NCBI RefSeq assembly: GCF_002835935.1
Contig: NZ_PJCF01000013.1
Location: 124,001 to 188,000 of the forward strand
Direction of reading: 5' to 3'
DNA length: 64,000 bases
Source: Paraglaciecola sp. MB-3u-78
Lineage (GTDB): Bacteria > Pseudomonadota > Gammaproteobacteria > Enterobacterales > Alteromonadaceae
Shown: piece by piece, positions 43,624 through 52,033 of the stretch
Position numbering within the stretch: position 1 is the stretch's first letter
How the letters are laid out: each line of letters opens with the position of its first letter
Notes under the pieces: model-generated
The model's database searches: none
Seen by the model: only the letters and a program-made list of their open reading frames with translations
What the model was told of the DNA's origin: nothing
Translations under genes and position numbers: made by a program

Positions 43624-45174
43624 GTAACTATTCAGCCTCATGAAAATATATTTTGACGATCCCAGCGATCGTATTGACTGATCCCGCTAGGATGTCAGAC
43701 TTGCCTTAATATCACTTTAGTTATTAACCAATGAAGATTGACGGCATTGAAATCGACAGTGTGATCGATTCAACAAAAAAGTTGCTTACAGAGGATAAAT
43801 CAATTTCGCCGGCCTTAAGAGCGGCAATTGAATTGATCATGCTGGTTGTGTCTTTGCTTGCTAATCGATTAGGACTAAATAGCCAAAACAGCAGTAAACC
43901 ACCCTCCACAGATTTTGATAGAAAGAAGAATTCAAGGACTAAATCTGACAATCCGGCCGGCGGCCAGAAAGGGCGGGAGGGTAAAACGCTGAGCCCGTTC
44001 GAAGAGCCCGATGTAGTCAAGGATATTCCCGTAAACAGGGCGCTATTGCCTCCTGGGAAGTATCGTGATGCTGGCGTCCAGTGTCGTCAAGTGGTTGACA
44101 TAGAAATATCACGCATGGTCACCGAATACAGAGCGCAAATACTGCTCAACGAAACAGGCAAGAAATTCACAGCTGAGTTTCCACAAGGTGTTAACAGTGC
44201 TATCCAATATGGCGATGGCATTAAAGCGCACGCGGTTTACCTGTCACAATATCAATTGCTGCCTTATAAACGTATTGAAGAGTATTTTTCCGATCAACTC
44301 AATATTCCGATCAGTGCGGGAACCTTGTTTAACTTCAATCAAAAAGCGTCAGATTTAATTGAGCAAACAGGTGCCGCGGATCGGATCAAAGCCGCACTAC
44401 GAGCATCACCCGTGCTGCATGTTGATGAAACAGGCGTCAACATTAACGGCAAGCGGCGTTGGTTACATTGTGCCTCATCACTTACCTGGACGTATTTCCA
44501 TGCCCACGATAAACGTGGGAAAGAGGCCATGGATGCGGCCGAGATACTGCCATGCTTTACGGGCATTCTGTGCCATGACCACTGGAAACCTTACTACAAA
44601 TATATCCTATGTGAACATTCTCTGTGCAATGCCCATCATTTGAGAGAATTGGAAAGAGCGTGGGAGCAAGACAAGCAGAAATGGGCCAATGAAATGCGTG
44701 CACTGCTGACCAAGCTTTGTCAGGACGTGAAGGATAATGACGGTAAGTTAACGCCAGAGTCTGCCCGCGTCGCCAGAGAACAGTACCGTGAAATACTCTT
44801 TGAGGGTGATAAGGAGTGTCCGCCACCAAATGAGGAGGACCGACCAGCAGGACAACGGGGTCGTTTAAAACGAACCAAAGCGCGCGCCTTGCTTGAACGG
44901 CTCAGAGAATTTGAAAATGATGCGCTTAGATTTATCGAAATAAAAGATGTCCCCTTTACTAACAATCAAGGGGAAAACGATATTCGAATGACAAAAGTAC
45001 ATCAAAAAATATCGGGATGTTTCAGAAGTCAAAACGGTGCGGATATGTTTTGTTTGCTTCGCAGTTACATATCCAGTTGTCGCAAGCAAGATGTTTCAGC
45101 AAGTGAGGCGTTGCGACTATTGTTCAAGGGCAGGCTTCCTGACATCTTTTCATCTGCGCGACCTGAATAGTTAC
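43624..45174 (+). mobile_element. Complete IS66-family insertion sequence, single-ORF type (1551 bp)
   Basis: The ends read GTAACTATTCAG inward from both sides (43624-43635 and the complement at 45163-45174); GTAA is the usual IS66 terminus. A perfect 8-bp duplication AATTTGTT flanks it (43616-43623 and 45175-45182). There is one transposase gene and no tnpA/tnpB accessory genes, as in the ISBst12-like subgroup. Perfect duplication, intact gene and a host gene without further decay indicate a recent event. Confidence 0.93.
43731..45170 (+). CDS. IS66-family transposase (TnpC type)
   Basis: 479 residues. N-terminal coiled or helical region with NSQNSSKPPSTD (about residues 50-61), typical of IS66; a short zinc-binding-like domain; then the DDE core with HVDETGVNINGKRRWLH (first Asp), GILCHDHWKPYY (second Asp) and TNNQGENDIRMTKVHQKISG (Glu). 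The stop falls within the right inverted repeat. The frame has no lesion. Orientation is opposite to the gene it interrupts. Confidence 0.93.
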   Translation: MKIDGIEIDSVIDSTKKLLTEDKSISPALRAAIELIMLVVSLLANRLGLNSQNSSKPPSTDFDRKKNSRTKSDNPAGGQKGREGKTLSPFEEPDVVKDIPVNRALLPPGKYRDAGVQCRQVVDIEISRMVTEYRAQILLNETGKKFTAEFPQGVNSAIQYGDGIKAHAVYLSQYQLLPYKRIEEYFSDQLNIPISAGTLFNFNQKASDLIEQTGAADRIKAALRASPVLHVDETGVNINGKRRWLHCASSLTWTYFHAHDKRGKEAMDAAEILPCFTGILCHDHWKPYYKYILCEHSLCNAHHLRELERAWEQDKQKWANEMRALLTKLCQDVKDNDGKLTPESARVAREQYREILFEGDKECPPPNEEDRPAGQRGRLKRTKARALLERLREFENDALRFIEIKDVPFTNNQGENDIRMTKVHQKISGCFRSQNGADMFCLLRSYISSCRKQDVSASEALRLLFKGRLPDIFSSARPE

Positions 45175-45908
45175 AATTTGTTTTGCATTAAATCATCTGC
45201 AGTATCAACACCTTCCCATAGAGATTTTGCGTTGGCTATCAATGAAGTTAATTTTGCTTGGAATGCTTTATTATTTAACTGATCAAAATCACTTAGGGCC
45301 TTTTTGTCATAACCCATTGCTAAAGCCGTAAGATAAACATTAATCTCACCGTAATCAGCAACACTATATTGCCCCTTATATTTAGGATCCCAAAGTATAT
45401 TCCAGCTTTGAGGTGGCTCATCAAAATACGCTGTGTTATATACCAGTCCATAAGGTCCCCAGGCAAAGGGCAAACCATAATGAACACCATCTTTAACCAA
45501 ATACTTTGAATATTTAAAGGAGGGGTTAAGTTGTTGGTAATTTGGCAAATTATCAAGGTTAAGCGGGAGCAATAGTCCTGAATCAATCATTTTAAAACGT
45601 TTATCGTTGATACGATTATGAGCGGGACTAACAATATCTGCTTTTTTTAATCGTAGTGCAGCAAAGCCATCTTCTGCATCTACTATATAATTTACCTTTA
45701 ATATGACATCAATAGAATACTTTTCAGATATGAGTTTTCTAAATTTTTCACGCTGTGTTACGGGTGCATAACCTTCCCAAACCAGTAAACGGAGTACTTG
45801 CTGTTTTTCTGCAAATACACAAACAGAAACAATATTAATAGATACTCCCATGCAAATGAATGCGAGCTTTTGGGCGATGTATTTTAACATTGTTGATGCA
45901 AACTCCAT
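45175..45908 (-). pseudogene. 5' part of a PotD/NspS-like periplasmic binding-protein gene, cut by IS66
   Basis: The first 244 codons: a signal segment (about residues 9-33, ending VCVFAEK), then VLRLLVWEGYAPVTQREKFR, the start of spermidine/putrescine-type binding proteins, and the ligand-lobe features VHYGLPFAWGPYGLVYN and WNILWDPKYKGQYSVAD. The frame runs into the IS and stops at 45171 after only one codon. Joining base 45175 to 43615 restores one frame of about 384 codons. A second ATG (45890) could be the start. The split protein has lost its C-terminal lobe and cannot bind ligand as usual. Confidence 0.9.
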
Positions 45909-46288
45909 TTATTTAAAACAGACGTTAACGAATATTAAGGATTCGATTAGCATTGAATAAGACAAGAAAAAAAAAGTTACGCATTGGAGTGCTATGACTT
46001 CTAATTTTTTTACTTAACTTTACATAGTTTTTGTCCGCGATTAAATAGTAACAAATGTAAAAAATTCAATCTGAGGTGAAGTTTAAGAAAGAGGCATCTA
46101 GACTCCAACCAATAATGTTAATAAAGCTTGAATTTATATACACAGTGGAATGATTAAGAGTCTCTTCACTTTGTTCTACAACTAAAATCGGCAGTGGTAA
46201 CATCTCAAAAACTTAGTTGGGATTGAAGTAATCAAAGTAACACCTCTAACATGAAGTTTATATATAGCGTTTTCGTAGAATACAAACG
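45909..46288. other. Intergenic stretch upstream of the binding-protein gene
   Basis: 380 bases without a credible gene, AT-rich. It should contain the leftward promoter of the former binding-protein/GGDEF-EAL operon. Nothing else recognised. Confidence 0.35.
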
Positions 46289-46680
46289 TTAATCTTTCCA
46301 ATTCGTAACGTCAACTTTGCGAATGATAAGGAAGCAAAAATAACTCAGTAACAATTTTTGAGGGAATTGACCAGCATAATAAGCCGTGGTTATCACTGTT
46401 AAAAACAACAATGATAGATACGTTGAGAGCGACTTGTTCTTTTTTGACTGCAAGTTTTTTAGCTTTTCACCTGAAAAAGTCCCATCGCTTGCGCAACGTC
46501 TGCCGTCTTTACCTTTAGACATTGAGAAGCTAATAATGTCGTTAATCTGTGGAGTACGTTTTCTATTAAATAATGCCGATTTATGAATAAAAATATCATC
46601 ACCACCAGCATTTGGCTGGATAAAACCAAAGGCCTTATCAACATTGCCCTCTGTTCCTAATAAAAATTTAGCCTAATCAT
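46289..46680 (-). pseudogene. Damaged cold-shock-domain / DUF1294 membrane protein gene
   Basis: The minus-strand frame from 46672 reads KFLLGTEGNVDKAFGFIQPN, then GGDDIFIHKSALFNR, INDIISFSMSKGKDGRRC, which is a cold-shock fold, followed by a Lys-rich linker and a hydrophobic segment (YLSLLFLTVITTAYYAG). There is no start codon between an in-frame TAG (46673-46675) and Met at 46522; an ATG at 46680 is in another frame, so one base seems lost near the start. The DUF1294 part stops after one helix instead of two or three. From 46522 a 77-residue piece could still be made. Confidence 0.65.
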
Positions 46681-46728
46681 GGTGAAAGTTAAAACTATCA
46701 TTCAAAGGAACAAAGAGTCTGCTCACAA

Positions 46729-47355
46729 TTAACTATTTTTAGATTCATTATTGGCTAACAGTGTCTTTGCCTGTTCTTTCCAGGTATTAAATCCTCTTTC
46801 CTTTTCAAACTGCTTTAATGCCTCAATTTTACTTTTCGGGGTATTTCCAATATCTGCAAGGGTCGTAATACCCTGTTCAGCTAGTTTTTTTTGCATGACT
46901 GGTCCAATGCCTTTGATTGATGCAATGGTCGGAGTCTTAACAGGCGGTTTAGGTCGTGGTTTTGATATTGGCGTTTTAGTTTTGAGAGCGACAGGTTTAG
47001 TGGATTTGGCTTTACCAGTTTTAGTTGGATTGCTTTTGACAGAGAAAATATTGGGTAAACTTTCAAGCACCTTATCCTGCACTGTTGATAACGCCGCAAG
47101 TCCTTGTTCGAATTCAGTTTGCAAATGAACTAATCTTCGGTGATAGCTTGCATCTAATTTTTTAAGCATTTTCGATGCTTTTTTACCTGATTTTTTACGC
47201 AGTTTTTTTAATTGGGCACTTAAGTCTTCTACTTGAGTTTCTAGATCTTTTTTGGTCGACGTAAGTGTATTATTAATTTCTTTTAAAGTAGCTGCACTTT
47301 TGGTTTTTTCTACTGTTACTTTCTTTGCAGATTTTTTTGCGGTCTTTTTAGTCAT
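46729..47355 (-). CDS. Lys-rich coiled-coil protein with C-terminal helix-hairpin-helix domain
   Basis: 208 residues. The N-terminal 120 are very rich in Lys and helical (KKTAKKSAKKVTVEKTKSA, then a coiled coil), the middle is a Pro/Lys/Thr-rich linker, and the last 65 carry helix-hairpin-helix motifs (IASIKGIGPVMQKKLAEQG and TTLADIGNTPKSKIEALK) like those in DUF4332/Rad51-N proteins. Binding to DNA or RNA is likely from charge and fold. It resembles histone-H1-like bacterial proteins only in composition. Confidence 0.75.
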   Translation of the reverse strand: MTKKTAKKSAKKVTVEKTKSAATLKEINNTLTSTKKDLETQVEDLSAQLKKLRKKSGKKASKMLKKLDASYHRRLVHLQTEFEQGLAALSTVQDKVLESLPNIFSVKSNPTKTGKAKSTKPVALKTKTPISKPRPKPPVKTPTIASIKGIGPVMQKKLAEQGITTLADIGNTPKSKIEALKQFEKERGFNTWKEQAKTLLANNESKNS

Positions 47356-47449
47356 TTTAAGGCTCTAAATGTTCAGAAGGGTTTAAGAAAAAAGTGAAGT
47401 CTAAAGGACGTTGTAATTCTCCGCCCTTTCCTTTATTTAAAAAACAGCG

Positions 47450-47572
47450 TTAGGCTGCCTTCTTCAACGCTTTTTTAAGTTTGCTTATTTTACTTGCCTG
47501 TTTTTTCATTTTTGCTTTTCTTAATTTGATCTCATCTTTGATCTTAGTTACTTTTTTGGATGCTTTAGCCAT
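47450..47572 (-). CDS. 40-residue highly basic small protein
   Basis: Reads MAKASKKVTKIKDEIKLRKA and ends KLKKALKKAA; nearly half the residues are Lys, with a helical heptad pattern. AGGAG lies ten bases before the ATG (AGGAGAAAATGAA), so it is probably translated. No family recognised; its charge suggests nucleic-acid or ribosome contact. It lies between the Lys-rich HhH protein gene and the small gene at 47605 on the same strand. Confidence 0.65.
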   Translation of the reverse strand: MAKASKKVTKIKDEIKLRKAKMKKQASKISKLKKALKKAA

Positions 47573-47604
47573 TTCATTTTCTCCTAAGTGCAAAATTGCA
47601 CATT

Positions 47605-47781
47605 TTAATTTACCGCTTTATGTTCAGCCACAAAACGACGAATAAATTTTCTTAGTTCCCTTGCTGCGCTGGAATCTAAGTCTTCGCAAAGTGATACAAA
47701 TTCGTCTCTTTCTTTGCTATTAATACGGATAACCAATTGGCTATCTTTTTTACCTAGCTTAGTCCGCTGTTTTTTGATCAT
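47605..47781 (-). CDS. Small ribbon-helix-helix-like protein (58 aa)
   Basis: Reads MIKKQRTKLGKKDSQLVIRI, then NSKERDEFVSLCEDLDSSAARELRKF. One strand (SQLVIRIN) followed by two helices is the ribbon-helix-helix pattern of Arc/CopG-type DNA-binding proteins, so it may be a small repressor or lone antitoxin. No toxin-like gene is adjacent; it runs in the same direction as the 40-residue gene 33 bases downstream, which it might control. The upstream region has AGATTAG only as a weak ribosome site. Confidence 0.6.
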   Translation of the reverse strand: MIKKQRTKLGKKDSQLVIRINSKERDEFVSLCEDLDSSAARELRKFIRRFVAEHKAVN

Positions 47782-47946
47782 CTAATCTATAACCATATAA
47801 GGAGAGCTTTCGAACATGCTACACAATGTATATACAAACAATATACGCAAATATAATTGGTGTCAAATGCGTCAAGAATATCCACTATTGTTTCACTGGT
47901 AACGGCTTACAACGTGCCTCTATACCTTGCCCCGAAACCTTAAGTG

Positions 47947-48261
47947 TTACAGAACAATATAAGCGGTAAAACCTAACCAGCTTAACCCTAGCAATATCCA
48001 TGGCAAAGCCTTCATAGGATTATGATTAGATGCCGATTCCACGGTTTCGGTACTTTCATTATCTCGCTGTTTTATTCTTTGTTTACGCTGTTTATCTATT
48101 TCACGTAACTTTTTACCCTGCTGTTTTTTATATTCAGCAATCCCCTTCTCAATACCTTGAGCTATTAACTTAGTTTGGTCTTTAGTTTGACCCATTTTTT
48201 GGGTGCCTTTGGCCATTTTCATCGCTTGCACTTCAACTTCAGGAGATACTTTATGTTTCAT
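47947..48261 (-). CDS. DUF2956 family protein
   Basis: 104 residues. The core QAMKMAKGTQKMGQTKDQTK followed by LIAQGIEKGIAEYKKQQGKK is that of DUF2956. It ends in a single hydrophobic helix (LPWILLGLSWLGFTAYIVL), so it is a tail-anchored inner-membrane protein with a basic cytosolic part. Function unknown. Confidence 0.87.
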   Translation of the reverse strand: MKHKVSPEVEVQAMKMAKGTQKMGQTKDQTKLIAQGIEKGIAEYKKQQGKKLREIDKQRKQRIKQRDNESTETVESASNHNPMKALPWILLGLSWLGFTAYIVL

Positions 48262-48419
48262 TTTTGGATTTAGTATATAAGAATTTATCCGAATATTAGC
48301 AGTTTATGAGTGACTTTAAGACAAGTACTTTTTTAATGTTTATCATCTTAATGGCCTTGCTAATTTGCGTAGGAAAAAAATCAGATTAACTCAATCATGA
48401 TTTTTTTGTTCACGGGGTT

Positions 48420-49778
48420 TTATCCAGGGGCTGTCCCATAGGCTACCAGCAGTATTAGCAGTAACCCCACCAGCGCCACCATTATTGTGGTATCAAGAAT
48501 GTCCATTGTATGATCATTTTCTAATAGCGACGCCAGAGTATGTAAGGTAGGAAACAGAAATATTAACAGTAAAATATTTGGCACCGAAAACAAGATAGGT
48601 AAATCGGGTTGGGTTGGGTTAACAAATGCTTGATAATAAGCGATGGCAAGAAAGGTAAAAGGCACAATCAAAAATAGTAACTGTGCAATGCCACCAAAGG
48701 CATTTGCCAAAGCTATTCCGTATTCTTTTTTACGATGAGATGTCCACAATATTACGTATTCACTCATACCAGCAAAACCGGCCAGGATCATTGCCGCGAC
48801 AATTCCACTGAGTCCCATTTCTTCTATTGCGACTGAAGCAAAATCGGCAATACTTTCGCCCCCAAGAAATGCACCTGAAATACCCAAAGCTAGCAATAAT
48901 ATGATTTGACCTAGGCTGCTTCGCTCAACATTTTTGAATGCCAATTGTTGCCGTTCTAGCATTTCGTCTTCGGTTAATTTTAGTGTGGCTTGGACGTCAT
49001 CTTCCTCTTTCCCAAGGTCTCTTACCAATTTATAGAGATACACTACAAAAATGGCCAACAGCAAACATGCAATAACAGTCAAATCAATAGCGTCAAAAGC
49101 TTGTTTAGGGTGTCCCTTCGAAGAAAAAATCAACATAACAATGCCCAAAATCAACCCCAAGGCACCACCAGCAATCAACACTTGGGTGCCAGCATCTGTA
49201 ATGGGTTTAGGCATCAGATATTTGCCTTTATAGTCTTTTGGCAGAAAGTAAGAATAAATACTAAACACCAAGGCATTGTTGTAGATAGTTATCATAGCAA
49301 CAATAAAGGCAGTCAAAGGGCTCACCGGCACAAGGAACCCAATAACCACAAGTTCAGGCAAAGTAGACAGGATTTCTGACGCTGTCCCTGCCACATAGTG
49401 GGTCCACCCCATTCGCGCCGCAAAGCGCTCAGTGGCAGTCACCAAAACCTGGCAGGCCACCTGAATAATAATCAGTCCAACCACAAGTGAAAATATGGCT
49501 TCAAGGTAGTGAGGTAGCTCAATCGAAAACACCTCAAGAAGAAATAACGCTATCCATAACAGATATCCCACAGCCATCCGCACTACCCAAGGTGGGGTTG
49601 TATACTTGTGCAGATAAGCGGGTCGGCCTAAATGTAAGATGGATAATCTGTCGGGGTCGATACCTGTTTTACGCAAATATTTGTGTAGTGCTGATGGCGC
49701 ACCAGGTAAGCCCGCGGCGACTTCAGGTCTTACCGATTCTGGACGTTCAGATTGGGAATGGGTTTTAGTGTGTTTCAA
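48420..49778 (-). CDS. Sodium/calcium exchanger-like cation antiporter
   Basis: 452 residues with about ten membrane helices after a 65-residue polar N-terminus. Two inverted alpha-repeats are seen: AGTASEILSTLPELVVIGFL and GFAGMSEYVILWTSHRKKEY, the second with Glu where the CaCA family coordinates the cation. A large acidic cytosolic loop (GKEEDDVQATLKLTEDE) separates the halves. It probably exports Ca2+ or another cation in exchange for Na+ or H+. It differs enough from YrbG-type exchangers that the ion is uncertain. Confidence 0.75.
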   Translation of the reverse strand: MKHTKTHSQSERPESVRPEVAAGLPGAPSALHKYLRKTGIDPDRLSILHLGRPAYLHKYTTPPWVVRMAVGYLLWIALFLLEVFSIELPHYLEAIFSLVVGLIIIQVACQVLVTATERFAARMGWTHYVAGTASEILSTLPELVVIGFLVPVSPLTAFIVAMITIYNNALVFSIYSYFLPKDYKGKYLMPKPITDAGTQVLIAGGALGLILGIVMLIFSSKGHPKQAFDAIDLTVIACLLLAIFVVYLYKLVRDLGKEEDDVQATLKLTEDEMLERQQLAFKNVERSSLGQIILLLALGISGAFLGGESIADFASVAIEEMGLSGIVAAMILAGFAGMSEYVILWTSHRKKEYGIALANAFGGIAQLLFLIVPFTFLAIAYYQAFVNPTQPDLPILFSVPNILLLIFLFPTLHTLASLLENDHTMDILDTTIMVALVGLLLILLVAYGTAPG

Positions 49779-49965
49779 TATGACTCACCGTAAATCTAAC
49801 CTAAGGAAAATACCTCAAAATTGAAGGGTTTGCTAACCAGAAGAAGTCTAACTCTATCGGGACTTGATGTGCGTCAATAAGCCACATATTAGAAGCTTTA
49901 TTAACGACGATATTCGCTTATCTTAGAGGGACTTACATTAGGTCTGTGACAAACGCGACATAAAT

Positions 49966-50418
49966 ATGAATAAATTACTGTTTTCTATTGCCTTAATCCT
50001 TGGTTTGCAAGCTTGTGTTCCTGGCCCTGAGTCTCCGGTAGGCTTTAGTCTGCCCAAGGGAGATGCCGTCGAGGGTGAGAAGGTTTTCATGAATTATCAG
50101 TGCCTAGCCTGTCATAATCTTGATGGATTTGCATATGAAATGGTCAACAAACAATTTGAACCCCCAGTACTATTAGGCGACACCTCAACACGGGTTAAAA
50201 CCTATGCCGATCTGGTCACCTCGGTCATTAACCCCTCTCACAAGCTAGCCCACAACTACCCACTTGCACTTATCCAACAGCAGGGTGTGTCAAAAATGCT
50301 GGTCTTTAATGATGTGATGACAGTCACTGAGCTAGTCAATTTAGTCACTTTTTTACAACCTAACTATAAGATACCCCATTATGAATATACGTATTTTGGG
50401 CCCTATGAAATTGAGTAA
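49966..50418 (+). CDS. Cytochrome c lipoprotein
   Basis: 150 residues. The signal ends in a lipobox (GLQAC, Cys17). The haem site is CLACH (CxxCH, about residues 46-50), after EGEKVFMNYQ, as in class I c-type cytochromes; Met in SKMLVFNDVMTVTEL is the possible distal ligand. The protein should be membrane-tethered in the periplasm as an electron carrier. No oxidase or dehydrogenase gene is adjacent. Convergent with the next gene by 14 bases. Confidence 0.85.
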   Translation: MNKLLFSIALILGLQACVPGPESPVGFSLPKGDAVEGEKVFMNYQCLACHNLDGFAYEMVNKQFEPPVLLGDTSTRVKTYADLVTSVINPSHKLAHNYPLALIQQQGVSKMLVFNDVMTVTELVNLVTFLQPNYKIPHYEYTYFGPYEIE

Positions 50419-50432
50419 TGAGGGGGCAATTA

Positions 50433-51476
50433 CTATTCACTGGTGACACACACTCCGTTTTTTTTGTGGGGAGCCAATGAAATTGAAGCATCCCAAATTC
50501 TATCCCAAATATTGCCTAATTGACTCAAATCAGGCCGACCACTCACCTTCTCAAAAGTGCCCGTAACAATCCCATTGCTTGTTTGCTTACCTACAATAAA
50601 ATTAAAAACATAACTGCACTCCACGCCCATACGTAAATCAGATAGCACAATATTCTGTTCATCCTGTTTGACTGAATAAAATCCTTTAGTGAACCATTGA
50701 AGTCTCTGCACACCCCATTCATCTTGAATATTGTCGAGCAGATAGTCTGACGAGTCATACACACTTAAGCTCACATCAGATGCCGAATCAAAAACAGACA
50801 CATACCCCTCATAATACTGATCATCCGACATGATCAATATTCGCCAAAGCAATGTGGATAATGGCGCAGGTGTACTCAAATAATGATTAACTTTTATCTG
50901 TCTATCGTTAAGAGCTATGGCTACTGTGTTGTCTATATAGACTTTTGCCACCAAAGACCAGCACGCATAAAGGCTACTGATTACTATGGCAAACAGATTG
51001 ATTTTAGAAGCACGTTTGGGCTTAATATTGGGTAACAACACAACAATAAAAGCGATCAATAAAGGCAAGGTATAAACAGGGTCAATAATAAATAAATTAG
51101 AGATAGCAAAGGGATACTCAGTGATAGGCCATAACAATTGTGTACCATAAACCGTGAAGCTATCTAAAATCCCATGGGTGGATAAGCACAGAAATACCAG
51201 CCAAAACCAGTGTTTCTTAAATTGTGCTGCACCTTGATCGTATGTGCTTATTAACCATACGATCAACGGACTGATTAACAAATGTACTAATAAAGAATGG
51301 CTAAATCCTCGGTGAAAAGTGAAAGCTTCGACTTCCCCTCCGTAAGGTAAAAACACATCTAAGTCTGGCAAAGTACCCAGAATAGCCCCGTAGATAGCCG
51401 CTTTACGACCCACTTTGTTACCGAGTACAGCATAACCAACCGCACCTCCCAATACTGCTTGCGTTAATGAATCCAT
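50433..51476 (-). CDS. Inner-membrane metal-dependent hydrolase, YdjM/DUF457 type
   Basis: 347 residues. The N-terminus DSLTQAVLGGAVGYAVLG, the PDLDVF motif, HRGFSHSLLVH and STHGILDSFTVYG hold the conserved Asp and His residues of the family, embedded in about five membrane helices. The C-terminal 150 residues form a soluble domain. YdjM of E. coli is LexA-regulated; no LexA box was identified here. The reaction is unknown. Confidence 0.85.
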   Translation of the reverse strand: MDSLTQAVLGGAVGYAVLGNKVGRKAAIYGAILGTLPDLDVFLPYGGEVEAFTFHRGFSHSLLVHLLISPLIVWLISTYDQGAAQFKKHWFWLVFLCLSTHGILDSFTVYGTQLLWPITEYPFAISNLFIIDPVYTLPLLIAFIVVLLPNIKPKRASKINLFAIVISSLYACWSLVAKVYIDNTVAIALNDRQIKVNHYLSTPAPLSTLLWRILIMSDDQYYEGYVSVFDSASDVSLSVYDSSDYLLDNIQDEWGVQRLQWFTKGFYSVKQDEQNIVLSDLRMGVECSYVFNFIVGKQTSNGIVTGTFEKVSGRPDLSQLGNIWDRIWDASISLAPHKKNGVCVTSE

Positions 51477-51491
51477 ACTGCCCTTGTATAC

Positions 51492-51530
51492 TTAACTAAC
51501 CTGAGTTCAGGTTATCTATTATTGATTAGG
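51492..51530. repeat. Copy of the intergenic AACCTGAG palindrome with GATTAGG tail
   Basis: TTAACTAACCTGAGTTCAGG then TTATCTATTATTGATTAGG. The arms AACCTGA/TCAGGTT are perfect. The flanks match the copies at 39224 (TTAACTAAC, GATTAGGT) and at 21177 (TCTATTATT). It lies in the divergent region upstream of the YdjM-like gene. Confidence 0.7.
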
Positions 51531-51638
51531 TGATACGAGTTAACTCTCAAGTCTAGACCAGTTAAGTCATGCTTTTTCCTATGTCATCCTCCAAAATCTA
51601 TTCCAATAACCCATTTTGCATCATGATGACACTTCAAG

Positions 51639-51688
51639 CTCAATCTTGTTTTTAATCTCTTGTCTCAATCTTGTTTTTAATCTCTTGT
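51639..51688 (+). repeat. Perfect 25-bp tandem duplication
   Basis: Two identical 25-base units, each starting CTCAATCTTG and ending TAATCTCTTGT, lie 51639-51663 and 51664-51688, just 12 bases before ATG 51701. TATAAAAT follows the second copy and could be a -10 element, so the duplication would repeat upstream promoter sequence. Confidence 0.9.
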
Positions 51689-51700
51689 ATAAAATATCCA

Positions 51701-52033
51701 ATGGAAAATTTTATTTATCAGAATAATGAACTATATGTGTTATCAATTGACTTAATAATGCCAGATATTACATTGGCATATAGAATCCCAACAACTAAGG
51801 AGTACGAGTTGAAAAACAAATATTTCAATAGGTTTCGTGAATTTTTAAGGCTAACAGGCCACGCATTTAAAATAAATAAGTCGTCTATCGTGATCATAGA
51901 TTGCCCCGATATCATTTTCATATTCGAGCAAGACTGCGTAGTCGTAAAACGACCATTATTGCCACTACGGAAAATCAGGTATTCGCGCCTCAATTATGAC
52001 CGCTTATTGAATCTGGGTATTTCTCCCAATTAA
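51701..52033 (+). CDS. Hypothetical protein (110 aa)
   Basis: From ATG 51701 (MENFIYQNNELYVLSIDLIM); the frame opens 10 codons earlier inside the tandem repeat, which is unlikely as coding. No signal peptide. The pattern is alternating strands and helices, with a strand pair SSIVIIDCPDIIFIFEQDCV and a basic C-terminus (RKIRYSRLNYDRLL). No family recognised. AT-rich relative to neighbours, so it may be acquired. Confidence 0.5.
   Translation: MENFIYQNNELYVLSIDLIMPDITLAYRIPTTKEYELKNKYFNRFREFLRLTGHAFKINKSSIVIIDCPDIIFIFEQDCVVVKRPLLPLRKIRYSRLNYDRLLNLGISPN

Noticed and set aside
44339-45089. Minus-strand frames opposite the IS66 transposase
   Set aside because: They lie wholly within the intact transposase gene and have no features of their own.
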